Positions 48,272 to 58,867 of a stretch of DNA of 64,000 bases are shown piece by piece. This DNA is from Morella rubra (taxonomy: Eukaryota; Streptophyta; Magnoliopsida; Fagales; Myricaceae). The stretch's first letter is position 1. Every line of letters starts with the position of its first letter. The translations under genes and the position numbers were made by a program. The DNA is taken from assembly GCA_003952965.2 (NCBI GenBank), contig CM025853.1:4501386-4565385 (forward strand), given 5' to 3'. The notes under the pieces were generated by a model. That model was not told the origin of the DNA and searched no databases. It worked only from the letters and a program-made list of their open reading frames with translations.

Positions 48272-48610
48272 ATGGCGACACAACGTGAGAGAGAAAGAGA
48301 GGGGTGTGAGAGAGAGGGAGACGACATGCGACGGCTAGGGTTTTCAAAGAGAGGGAGACTGTGAAGTGGAGCAGGGGTGAGTCGGGGAAAAAAAAGAGTC
48401 ATGAGGTGGGGGGGGGGGGGGTGAACGACGTCATCTCACCCCCCACATACTTAAAAAAAAAAAATATGCGAAATTACTGCATACACTTGGTTTTGTGTAG
48501 TTCGGTCCTTTGGGTCCCAGAACTGTGGGCCGAACCGAGGGAGACAATTCTGAAGGAAAACAGGCTAATAGTCAGTTCAGTTGGTTTTGGTCCAGTTTTG
48601 AACAGGCCTA
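48097..48610. mobile_element. hAT-type non-autonomous element, 514 bp
   Basis: Begins TAGGGGTGAAAATC and ends TTGAACAGGCCTA, imperfectly inverse. Flanks are ATAACAAT (48089-48096) and ATAATAAT (48611-48618), an 8-bp target duplication with one change. The paralogue at 54605-54623 reads ATAACAAT directly followed by AATAGTACGGT, the uninserted state. It contains a (GA)n tract (48237-48269) and a G13 run (about 48409-48421), and encodes no transposase. Confidence 0.88.
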
Positions 48611-48629
48611 ATAATAATAATAGTACGGT

Positions 48630-51600
48630 AATCAAGGACTCCATCTAATTTGATGGCTAGATTGGACGGAGCGTGCAATTTAAAGTAATGAAAATTTAGA
48701 GGTAAAATGTGTCAAAAATAATATTAAAAAAAAAAAGGTTCAGTGTCATGTAACTTCAAACGTGGGCCATTTGACCTTTTGTTTAACTTGCAAACAATAA
48801 TGCAAACCCGTTGTAGCACAATTGATGTTTCTTATTATTACTATTTTGGTGCTTTCGAGAAGTAAGGACTCCGGATCCATCAACAAGAATGCATTAGGGG
48901 GAACTAGTTTAAGACTCAAGAGGAGTCGAAGTAACAAACGAAAAAAAAACAAGAATCACATGTGAAGCACAACGGAAGAAAAATTTATATTGAAAATCAT
49001 TCACCTTTTACGTCATTGAAGATTTCTCTGTTCCACTTTCATTTCATTATAGTTCAATTTTCTTGCTCTCCTCTTGTTACACAAACAAAATATCATCTTT
49101 TAGGTCAGTTTCACCCTCCAGAATTTAGGTTAGCACCTGTTATTTATTTATGTAGAGAATATATTCTAAGATTAGATTATACCACAATTACAGAAATTAA
49201 TGACCAAATAGAACAGAGAGTGAAGATTTATATTTTTTAAAATTTATGGGGCACAATAGACAAATAGAAATTATGAGGTCCAATTTAATTTTTGTCCATA
49301 AATGTATCCGTACTATGATGTTTCTCCATATATGCATATTATCAACAGTACTAAATCTTTAGTTTTGATTAACAATAGTAATGTTATATCTACTGCACTG
49401 AGATTAACCATTTAATAAACAAAAATCAGCTTTCTAAAATAATTATTGTTTTCCTGTCTCAAAGTTTTTTCTTACACGCCCAAAAGATGCTATTAAATTT
49501 ATTGGGCCTGACCCATCCACAAGTGTTGGAATGGATCTTCTTCTTAATTGCTATTATTATCTTGCTCAGACTTGAACTAAGTTTGGCGAGCTTGGAGTAA
49601 GGACATGGATCGACCCGATTAAAGGATCCGTAAACTCGCCTACCGGCTACACCCCCCTGATGGGGAGAGGTTGCAATCCTTCCTCTCCGTGTACCCGTCT
49701 TGACCAGCCCGACGGCTTCAACAGGATATTTATAATAATGAGGGAGCCCATTACCTCTCATTTGGAAAGAACACAACTATCTATCCATTAACGGTCTCCC
49801 GCTCCCAGGTATCCTGCTTTTTCTCTTTCTTGCAAATATCGTTTTTTCTTCCTTTGTTTTTGGTTTTCTTAGATTAGATATGGGTAATGCTTATCTTCAT
49901 GGTTGGGAGACAATGAACGACAGAAAACTCTGGGCATGCCCAGAATGTGTTTTGCTAAAATTAGTGGTCTGGCATCTGGGCCATCCTTGTGCTTGTTCTT
50001 TATAGAATCGTTCCTTGTAAAGCTAACTACTAGTTAACTCTTTCACTTGAAACCTTAGTAGTTTCCTTCCATCGCCCCACCCCCACGTGTCTAACTTGGC
50101 TTGTGTGTGTTATGCGAAGAATATATGCAAGGATGGCTACTCTTCCACATGGCCATGGGAATATGAATTGCAACATTTCATGCGAAAGGGGAGCGATTTC
50201 CCTCATGCGTTTTGCCTCTCTTCCACTTCTGTCGCCGAGGGCTAGAGCTTTAGAAGGTTTGGTGAGAGGTCAGTTAGTTATTTGTTTGCTTTACTTTAAT
50301 TTTGTTACGTTTGCATATTATGCAGAAGTTGGGACTGTTCTAATTGGATTATGTGGTTTTGAAAGTGACATATCCGATGATTGGATAATAAATTTTCTCC
50401 GGATTGAAATATTTTTACATGGTAACACAAGTCCTTTTTTAATGGTAGATTTGTGAATGGGATTAACAAAATATGTTGTTTTTCTGCTTTTCTTTGATCG
50501 TTTGGGTTGCTTTACCTGGAAGATGTTCACTTTTGTGGTGACAGAAGAGTTAAACTTAAGGAGCTTCCCCTACCCCAAGAACAAAGAAACAAAACAAAGA
50601 GCTTCCAGTTTGGATGAATGAAGATAGAGATAACTTAAGTTTTCTCATTTCTTTTACTGTATCTTCTTGAAGCCTCTCCGAGTATCAGTTCAGTTATGGC
50701 AAAGCGTTGGCCTTTTTTTCTTTAGCTTTCAATTTGAATCTAGCTGTCTCTCCTATGTACGTATTGTTGGCATCTTCCTGTAGAAGGTGCTTGATGGAAA
50801 AACAAAAAGAAACATCCTCACTTTCTTTAGCTTTATGGTTATTGCACCTGTATGACATGCCTCCCATATGGTCACGGCCACCCATGATTGATAGTCCATC
50901 GAATTGAAATTAACCAGGTTGCATAAGTGAAATCTAGGCATTGCTATGTTTTAGTTAAATATTTTCGAAATAAAATAAAGCTTGTCAAGAGATCTTTCTC
51001 ACTACATAAGTTTCTATCCAACTGCCAAATAGATTATTGCTATTTTCAGCTTATCTGCAATTTTTAAGTTCTGCTGCTGAATTAGGAGTCATCTGCCAGG
51101 CTGTGGTTGGACATAATTAATCAGACATCCATTCCAACAACAATAAAGAATAGATTGTGATATCTATTGTATGCATGTTTGTCTATTTATTCTTAAAGTT
51201 TTAGTCTATTCTTATGGTTCTTCCTCCCTCCAGTTCAACTTCGCAAAAAAAACTGTGTCGCTGTCCCTGCAATTGAGCGAACCCTTTGTGTGCAATGGGA
51301 ATCCAGCAAATATCCTTGGGGACCTAGATGAAGCATTGTTTTGTTGTTCCTTTTGTATACTTTAACAAACTATTGGGCTTTTATTTTGATCCTGGGAATG
51401 ATGAATTTTTATAGCTTCCAGTAGCTGCTCTGTTTGTTGTTGTACTTAGAACCTGATCTATGTTCTATACTATTGGCTCTATGTCCCTCCTTCAATTGTC
51501 ACTACTGCCAGTTATAATACTGTTTAGATTTTTAGTTTAAGTGTCTCCTTTCTACCATCCGTGGCGTTACCTGGGATGAATTCTGGCAGCATTTGTAATG

Positions 51601-52864
51601 CTGTCTAATGTCCCATGGATTCAAATGGTGCACAAGCAACCAGATCACTATTGGTTGTTTAAATGGCTTGTAATTGCAATTCTCTAAGGTGCAGCTATGC
51701 TCTGTATATTTAGCTGGAATTAGGCAACGAAAGGATTTGGTATGGCTTAGACAAAGATCAGACATATGGAAATGTTTGTGGCCTTTGTGTCTCACCAAAT
51801 TTGTCTTTTACCCAATCTAATTCTTAATCAATGACCATAATGTAATACAATAAAATAAACAATGCTTTATGCATCACGCTCAAGTACTATAATTAGAATC
51901 TGCTAACTCCACTAGGTATATGAGAATGTTAGACATTTCTTGTTAATTACTACTTGTAGTTATATTCATTATCATTGCTCTTATAACACCAATAAATTGT
52001 TATGATGGTGTCACAATTTTTATTGAATTTTCTAGGACAAGGTATGACTCAAAGCTTGTATAGAAAGGAAGCACTTTGTCCTGGCCAAAGATCGAAAGAT
52101 ATGCCGGCAAGGAAAGTGATCCTTACCATCCCCAGAAGTACCCCTTCTTCAAACTCCAATGGTAGTGACAATGAAGCTTCGGATCAGGGCAAGGCATGTA
52201 TAAGCAACAACTACAACTACTGAATGAGGCTTCCTTCATGTCTTTTTTCTGTACAATGAAGTTATCCACTAGCTTCTGTTGTAAGCATGAAAGATGTTCC
52301 TCTAAGAAGTATTTGCACTGATTGTATATAGGCCTTTTCTTCATGATTCTGGCCTCCGGTGTAAATTTTACTCATTGATTCCTTACAAGGAGCTATGCAT
52401 CTTCATGTGTCATGCTATTGGTTAAACCCAAAAGGTTATAACACCTTGTAGAAACAACAAGACCGTATAGAACTCCAAATTTGTTCCTTTGTTCTGTTAT
52501 CCAGGTATCCAGGTGTCGACTTCTTTTTGATTTTTGTGTGTAATGTAGTTCTGGGGGTTGGGGGGTTGAGCAATGATGGAATTGATTAATCGATGTAGGA
52601 ATCGATTGATGCTAGATTTTCTGTGTTCTTTGAATTTAAATGAAACATACCTCAGCGCAAAAGACTTTGAAACAGGCCGTGTGAAAGGTGGTAATATCTT
52701 GTATAGTTCAGGGGGCACACACACAAGAGAGAGAGAGAGAGAGACAGTTTGAGAGAACAAGCTGTAAATTTTGGTAAATGCTGAGTATTGTTTGTCCTTG
52801 TCTTGTTTGCAGAGGAGTGTTGCTAGTTCAAATGATAAGGTGCATTAAGTGAAAGATAGAAGTT
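48630..52864. other. 5' part of a 5.3-kb insert upstream of the DAC exons
   Basis: This stretch lies between the two ARL2 3'-end copies. From about 50330 it is the inverted counterpart of 41463-44090. Possible DAC 5' exons: 50127-50264, where an ATG-led frame (MATLPHGHGNM..RARALEGL) ends at GGTGAGAGG and could be a transit peptide; and about 52042-52223, with MPARKVILTIPRSTPSS. Neither can be joined with confidence. An LTR-like segment at about 49525-49810 (contains CGACGGCTTCAACAGG) lacks a partner. Confidence 0.45.
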
Positions 52865-53938
52865 ATGATTCCAGGTTTCAATGTTGTGAATTTGGAAGCT
52901 GAAAGAAGAACAATACAAGAAGAAGGCACTATAGTAGTTTCTTTCATGACTTTTTTCTTGTTTCTTCTGCAGGCACCTTTTGGTTACACGAGGAAGGATG
53001 TGTTACTAATTGGACTTGGAGTTACTGTCATTGGCATTGGCTTGAAAAGTGGATTAGAGGTATCCAGCTCTCTTATATGATCATTTTTCAACTTTTTTTT
53101 ACCCTTGATGTGTTTTGCGTATTATCCTATACACTATCTTACAATAAATTTTCCACAATGCACGATTCATTTACATTCATTTGGCTATCTCTATTGCAAT
53201 ATTTGGTATTGGTTTCACACACAATGTATCAAGGTCGTTCCCTGCTAGTCCAGCCATGAAATTGTTCATGTTATGATGTCACTTGCAGTTTGCAGGAGTT
53301 GATCCTCTGCAAGCAGGGAATGTAGTTCAGCTGGTACTGGTGTTGGGCCTAACAGTTGGTTGGATTTTTACATATATATTTCGAGTTTCAAAAAAAGAAA
53401 TGACATATGCTCAACAATTACGTGACTATGAAAACAAAGTCATGGAGGTACGGTTTTGTGTCTTCCTACTTTCCATTTTACTTTTTCCAGATACACTCAC
53501 TCAGGCCTAATTCTGAACTTGCAGAAGCGGTTAGAGGGCCTGACAGAAGCAGAGCTTGAAGCATTGCTCGAACAAGTCGAGGAAGAGAAGAGACGCCTAG
53601 CCAGTGGTGAGCAGGTCAATTAATTTCATCATCCGTGGTCTCTAACAGTGCTCGATGTACAACTCTATGTATTAGTTCACACAGAATTTTTTATGTTTGC
53701 CTTGTTTGGATTTGTGGACGGACAACACAATGATATTGCAAAGTCGATTTTACCATTGCAAGTTTTTGTGTTTTTCCCCATGCAAGAAACCTTGAGCCAT
53801 CAAAATAGTTAAATGAGTACTTTTTATAAGGTTTAGCATGTTCCAAAGGGCCCTTGGGGTAGGTTGAGGGTCAAACTTGGTTCGTGGAGTTATTATTGCT
53901 ACTGTTACCTTTTCCAAGTGCTCGCTTGGCTAGCTATC
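50330..53938 (+). repeat. Right arm of a large inverted duplication carrying DAC
   Basis: Reverse-complement match to 31347-32141 plus 41463-44090. It is recognisable at many points, such as TGCCAGAATTCATC/GATGAATTCTGGCA near 51580 and 42590, and CTTGGCTAGCTAT near 53925 and 31357. This arm lacks the gypsy element and the 233-bp MITE. It keeps about 420 bp lost from the left arm. Confidence 0.9.
52865..53623 (+). CDS. DAC: DUF3007 thylakoid membrane protein, DAC-like (cytochrome b6f accumulation); N-terminus incomplete
   Basis: Three exons, 52865-53059, 53289-53447 and 53525-53623, give 150 codons and end in TAA. DUF3007 features: PFGYTRKDVLLIGLG, FAGVDPLQAGN, then LGLTVGWIFTYIFRVSKKEM and MTYAQQLRDYE. 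Hydrophobic segments lie in exon 1 (VVSFMTFFLFLL and VLLIGLGVTVIGIG) and exon 2. The C-terminus is charged and helical (LTEAELEALLEQVEEEKRR). In Arabidopsis, DAC (At3g17930) is a chloroplast protein needed to accumulate cytochrome b6f. ATG 52865 is only the first Met of the frame; a TGA lies 12 bp upstream (52850-52852), so a transit-peptide exon is probably spliced in near 52855-52859. The 39-bp GT..AG stretch at 52934-52972 is kept as coding because the left copy preserves the frame but not the AG. Confidence 0.8.
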
Positions 53939-54623
53939 TGGACAGAACCCGGCACTGGAAGATTGTTGGCTGCAGTGCATATACTGGTGCGGGGCTGCTC
54001 GAGGGGTTTGATTGGTTGGTCCAGGACATAGCCTCTCGAATTTATGGGCTTGACTAATGCCTAGTTGAGTCTGTTTTCATTGCAAGACAATAACTTTATG
54101 GCTGAAATAATGAAATTGCTCTCGGCCAATTTTCAGTTGAATGAGCGTTTTACCAGAGCCATCTTAAAATGCACAAGACAGATTTCCAAATGCCACTAGG
54201 GCATCAATGCAAAGTGCAATCTTGAGGCCCTTTTCAGATTTGACATTTTTCTGTGTACTCATTGAAGCAAGATTGCGACTTAATGAACTTGACTATCTAG
54301 CGTTGCTGAAAACATCTATACATTAGCCATTCCTGTAGCCTCATGGCAACCTTCTCATATAGAAAAATGGGCCAAAATTTTGTTCTCTGATCGACATTCA
54401 CAAACCCAATTCACGGATGCCTTTATGTTTCGGTTTTAACTTCCTTCAGCTTTGATGAACTCCTAACTCACTCCCTCCTGACTTTTCCGTTCAGCAACGG
54501 AGGAGACGTTGGTTCTACAATCTCCCAGATGACAACAAGATCAATCATTTTGAAACACACTTCCATGAAGTGAGATGAACAAGTCTTGGAATCTCATAAA
54601 AGCAATAACAATAATAGTACGGT
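53939..54623 (+). repeat. Right copy of the ARL2 3'-end direct duplication (truncated ARL2 exon 5)
   Basis: Starts mid-codon region of ARL2 exon 5 (GACAGAACCCGGCACTGG at 53941) and still encodes the last 38 ARL2 residues, with changes such as TGEG to TGAG and YVLD to YGLD. It has no upstream exons and so is a pseudogene fragment. It ends at AATAGTACGGT and is followed by unique sequence before the uL6 gene. Confidence 0.93.
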
Positions 54624-54829
54624 CCAGGTGAAGCAAAACTTCCAAAGTGATTCTGGGAAAATTGGGGAAAATATTGCAAAGCTTTACGAACTAGTTTGAA
54701 GCGCACAATGCTGCAAGAATTCTCTGATTCGAACTCAGAAGCCAAACTCATCTTGAAACAAATGAGGCTTAGAATGTCCATCCCCGAATTGGTTTAAAAC
54801 ATTATGCAACGGTAATTTCCTTTTTGCAA

Positions 54830-55138
54830 TCATTTTGATTTCTTTCCTTGCTTCTTCTTGATAACTTCGTCAACGTACATAATACCCTTGCCTTTGTAGA
54901 CTTCAGGGGGCTTGCAGCTACGAACAGCAGCTGCAAACTGGTGCACTCTTTGCTTGTCTATTCCAGTGCAGCAAACTACGTTGTTCTTAAAGCAGAAAAC
55001 ACGGACAGCTGGAGGAACAGTCAGTTCAACCTCATGACTGTATCCCAATTTGAGAAACAAGAGGCGTCCTTCAGCTTCAGCTCTGGCTTTGTACCCAACA
55101 CCCACAATCTTAAGAAAGCGAAAAAATTTGGCTTCCAT
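54830..55138 (-). CDS. Ribosomal protein uL6 family, short mitochondrial-type
   Basis: Single exon, 102 codons from ATG 55138 (MEAKFFRFLKIVGVGYKA). The frame is open further upstream, but this Met begins the conserved protein. Family features: VGVGYKARAE, LKLGYSHEVEL, and the C-terminal signature CKPPEVYKGKGIMY, followed by a basic tail (KKKQGKKSK). It matches plant nuclear genes for a short L6 of the mitochondrial large subunit; only one L6 domain is present. It converges on ARL2, as in Arabidopsis (At2g18400 beside At2g18390, from memory). No damage is seen. Confidence 0.92.
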   Translation of the reverse strand: MEAKFFRFLKIVGVGYKARAEAEGRLLFLKLGYSHEVELTVPPAVRVFCFKNNVVCCTGIDKQRVHQFAAAVRSCKPPEVYKGKGIMYVDEVIKKKQGKKSK

Positions 55139-57566
55139 TGAGGATAAAGCAGCAAAGGACCACCAGAATTCTTCTGACATAAACAAGTAGCAGCAGTGAA
55201 AAAAACTTAAAACAGGAAACATAAACCAAAAGAACCACAAATTATCTTCGAAGATGCAATACTTCTAACTTGCATTTAAAAAGTTGGGTTCCTTAATATT
55301 GTAACTTGGGAAATAGGAGGAACAGATATAGAACGCCGACTGCTTATCGACATAATCTTCTAAAGGAAAAATTTATTGGGTTCTGGTAGCGAAATTATAG
55401 ATTCAACTTGCCCACAGCAGATTTTGCCAAATTTTACTTCAAGAATTAAGTGTGGGAGTTATTCGGCCCTCATTGCCACTATTGGGGTTTGGCCACCCTT
55501 AGTTCCCCAAACACACTCCAAACCTCAACATAATTTCATGCGACAACATCTCGTGGCATCGAAGCTTAAGAGTAAATAATTCAACACTAGGGCTGTTCAA
55601 AGGTGGCCGTGCTGGTTGTGGCCACCAGATGGGCCGGTTTTCAAATATTGACCACCGCTGCCACCACCACTGTTAAGGGCAATAACCTGCCCTTGGCGGT
55701 GGCAGTTCCCGGTATTTATATTGGGCTATTTTTTAAAGCATTTTACACACTTGGCCCAATGGACAGTCCAAATAATTCTTTACAAATGTACAACAATTGG
55801 TACAAAAATTGTTTACACTCCAACTCCAACAAAATGAATTCAACAAATTACAAACAGCAACATAAATCCCAGCAATGTTCAAAGGAATTCAAAAAACAGC
55901 AATGTGCCAATGTCAAACAAATTCCAGCAATCCACAATCCACAAATTCCAGCAGTCCACAAAAAATCGTACAAATGAATTCAAAAAACAGCAATGTCAAA
56001 CAAATTTTAAAGTCCACAAATTCATCAAACGTAGATAAAAAAAATCCAGCAGTCACTCAGGCACAAGTTCAGACTTTAGAGAAGAGCTTTGATAAGAATT
56101 ACCAGCAGAGTAGTAGAAATCTCAGCTCTATTTTCTTCCCTTTTCTCTCTTTTCTACTGGAACCCCAAAATTAAATTCCACAAACCCTTAAAATCGCAAA
56201 CAAAGTGGGAAAAGTTAAGCAATAATATATGTCCCCAATACTTTCAATAGAATAAATTAAAATCAACAAACCCATTATTTTTAACAACATACCTAAATGA
56301 ATAAGTGAGACTTGAGAGAGAGATGTGGCAGAGGAGATGAGAAGAGATTGACGCGTGAAGGAGGGGAGAAGAGGAGAGGAGCTGTGGTAGTGTGGTGGTC
56401 GGCGAAGGGAGGCGCGGCCGGCGTGGGGAGAGCCTGGAGGTGGCTGGGCTGTCACTGTGCGTTGGAGAGGGAGGGGAGAGGTGGAGAGAAATTCAGAAAT
56501 GCGTAACTGTAAGGTAGGGGGAGTGCGGGGAATCGGGGGAGAAGACCGACGAAGAGGGCGGGGTAACTCTTTCAAAACGGCGTAGTTTCTAATTAAGAGA
56601 AGCTACGCTTTTTTTTCTTTTCTTTGGCTAAGTTATTTAGGAGAAGCTGCGCGGTTTTTTTTTTTCTGAAAAAAAGGGGTGGTGGGGTGAGAGAAGGTCT
56701 ACAAAGAGGGGGGACTCTTTCAAATGGCTTAATTTCTCACTACCCCGTTTAGTATTTTTTCAGAAAAATAATTGGTTTTACCAGTACCCGGAAACTGGTA
56801 AAACTTTCGGATTTTTGCAAATAAAACCCACCGGAACCGGTTAGCTAGATAATGGAAAGCAATTTTATGATTTTATTTTTCAAAATTCTAGGTATCTTTT
56901 TTAAATTAAACAATCTCTATTTCAGTACATGTACCACATGTGTGGGATATATAACTTTAAACTAAATATTAAATATTTCAAGTATTGGTAATTTTCGTCA
57001 CTAATACTTGGTGGAGTGGCATTTTTCTTGTTCGAACGAAATACTTTACTATTCAACTATGAAACAGTAATTTTATCACTAAAGAGGTATTTTTAGTGAC
57101 AAAATTAGTTTCGTAAGTTCGCCACTAAAGAGCCAATTTGTTTTTGTGCTAATTAAGAACTTGTTAACTAACTAAACTACTAAGACTCTTATTATGCACA
57201 AAGGAATTATTTTGATCATACATATCATATATGCATTATATATTTGTTCTCAATGGCGTGTAAATATAACGTTATCAATGTCAACTTTGAGTATAGACAA
57301 GAGAAGTGGTTGCCTAAACCCCCAAAAGTTAGGAAGGCCTCACAAAAAAAAAAAATTCTTTCTCAAATTTGAAAATAAAAATAATAAAAAAGTAAAAATA
57401 TTTTAGAGAGTTCCCTTAATGCAAATAGACTTTGCATAAAACATTGCACTACTCAAGTAAAAATACGCTATTGAATTCCTTTCGGTTAAATGAATTAACG
57501 ATTTTAAATCTCGTAGAAGAAAAAAACAAGGTCATGGTATATACATGTCTTTATATAAACAAAATC
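55139..57566. other. Intergenic DNA, partly transposon-derived
   Basis: A TAGGGCTGTTCAAAGG motif at 55589 resembles the end of the hAT-type element at 48610, but I could not find the other end. GA- and GC-rich sequence at 56310-56560 has a 134-codon minus-strand frame rich in Pro, Ser and Leu, with no family signature. Sequence near 57060-57130 (TTTTAGTGACAAAATTAG, CGCCACTAAAGAGCC) is repeat-like. No gene is seen. Confidence 0.4.
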
Positions 57567-57799
57567 GGTGAAATTGCACCAGGGGCCTTTGTGGTATCAC
57601 AAAGTTGCAATTAAGCCTATGAGGTAACGATTTAGACATTTGACTCCCTGAGGTATTGATTTTTTAAAAAACAAGCCCATCCGTCTATTTCCGTCCCAAC
57701 ACGTTAACGGCAATTCCACGTCAAGCCTATCACGTCGTGCCACATGTCCTGTTTTGTTGAATCACCCTTAACTTGCCATGTCAGCGTTGACCCACTCAC
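57567..57799. mobile_element. Single arm of the Mutator-like element family
   Basis: Starts GGTGAAATTGCACC and follows the left arm of 7394-8115 closely (CACAAAGTTGCAATTAAGCC, TTGACTCCCTGAGGTATTG, TTCCACGTCAAGCCTATCAC). It breaks off at GACCCACTCACT. The opposite arm is absent, so this is a truncated insertion. Confidence 0.85.
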
Positions 57800-58261
57800 T
57801 AGGCCGACCCTTTATTATTGTGTCCATACTTTTGTCTCTGAAATTATTTGCATCTTTCCCATTAACTTTTATATACCATATCGATGAATTCTGTTATCCC
57901 CGTAAGCTAAGTGAAAGCAACACGGAAATGTGATGTTTCAATCCTCCATGATGCATAGCAATTATTTGTGGTATAGCTGTAGTTAGACCTTTGCTTGTAT
58001 ATGTATCTGTCCCTGCGAGCGGAATATTCTAATTAATATCTCATGCTTTATCTGTCTCTGGAAGAATCAGTTTTCTTCTGTGATGCTTTTAATTAGATAG
58101 GACTATTTCTGTTGCATGCAATCAATTGAGTTGCGATTGTCCCGGCATAAAGTTTACCCACTTACATGCAAAAAAGTTTAATGCGTTAAGTATCAATCAT
58201 AGAGATGTCTTTTGCTGGTGGTTAGTCTTTTTCATGACCAATTACTCTAAAATTATGTCCT

Positions 58262-58867
58262 TGTTGCGGTTCCATCCTCCAACTGATTTAGGATGTCAAT
58301 TTGAACCGAATTTGTTTTATGTGTGTTACACGCGACTCTCAACTTATGTTAAAAGACCGTTTTGCCTCCACAAAATGTGAAGAAAATAAAAATGCAAGTT
58401 ACTTGAATCAGATATGAAAATAAATGACAAATGCTTCAAAATGTGCATTGAAAGTCTTCAAGTACCTTGCGTTTTCTTTTCTTCACATTTTATTGGGGCA
58501 AAATAGTCTTTTAACGTGGGTTGAGGGTTACGTGTAATGCACATGGGATGGATTTAGTTCAAATTGATGCCCCAAATTAGTTGGGGATAGAACTGCAACA
58601 AAGACATAATTTAGGGGAGTAATTTGCAACGAGTGATAGTTTAGGGGGCAATTGAAAAAAACAGTGATAGTTTGTGACGGGTTATTGTAATTTTCCTTAT
58701 TGACTTGTAACACACGTAGATGGATTTCATTCAAATTGACGCCCGAAATCGGTTGGGGGATGAACCACAACAAAACATAGTTTAGAGGGGTGAGTTGCAA
58801 CGAGTTATAGTTTAGGGGGGTAAGTGAGAAAATAGTAATAGTTCGTGGGGATTATTGTAATTTGCCC
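58262..58867. repeat. Inverted repeat with adjacent tandem duplication
   Basis: Segment 58262-58406 pairs in reverse with about 58458-58576 (AAAAGACCGTTTTGCC against GGCAAAATAGTCTTTT; CACAAAATGTGAAGAAAA against TTTTCTTCACATTTTATTG). Two direct units of about 170 bp follow, at 58534-58705 and 58706-58867. Each starts with GTAA, contains ATTCAAATTGA-like sequence and ends TTATTGTAATTT. The layout suggests a folded DNA element whose right side was duplicated. Confidence 0.75.

Larger units (their letters stand above)
47336..48629 (+). repeat. Left copy of the ARL2 3'-end direct duplication
   Basis: Matches 53939-54623 from inside ARL2 exon 5 (TGGACAGAACCCGG) through the 3' flank to AATAGTACGGT. 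Once two later insertions in this copy are removed (a second 87-bp unit at 47814-47900 and a 514-bp element at 48097-48610), the copies are collinear over about 690 bp. This copy contains the true ARL2 stop codon. Confidence 0.93.

Noticed and set aside
49525-49810. LTR-like segment in the DAC insert
   Set aside because: Looks like the tail of an LTR, but neither a partner LTR nor a primer-binding site or coding region is present, so only mentioned in the spacer entry.
52934-52972. A 39-bp GT..AG intron inside the first DAC exon
   Set aside because: Too short for a normal plant intron, and the left copy reads LLWGPFGYTRKD at this place, keeping the frame but not the AG. Treated as coding (membrane segment).
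56171-56575. 134-codon minus-strand frame
   Set aside because: Low-complexity Pro/Ser/Leu composition from GA-rich DNA; no family signature.
55589-56800. A full hAT element starting TAGGGCTGTTCAAAGG
   Set aside because: No inverse end or 8-bp target duplication was found downstream.
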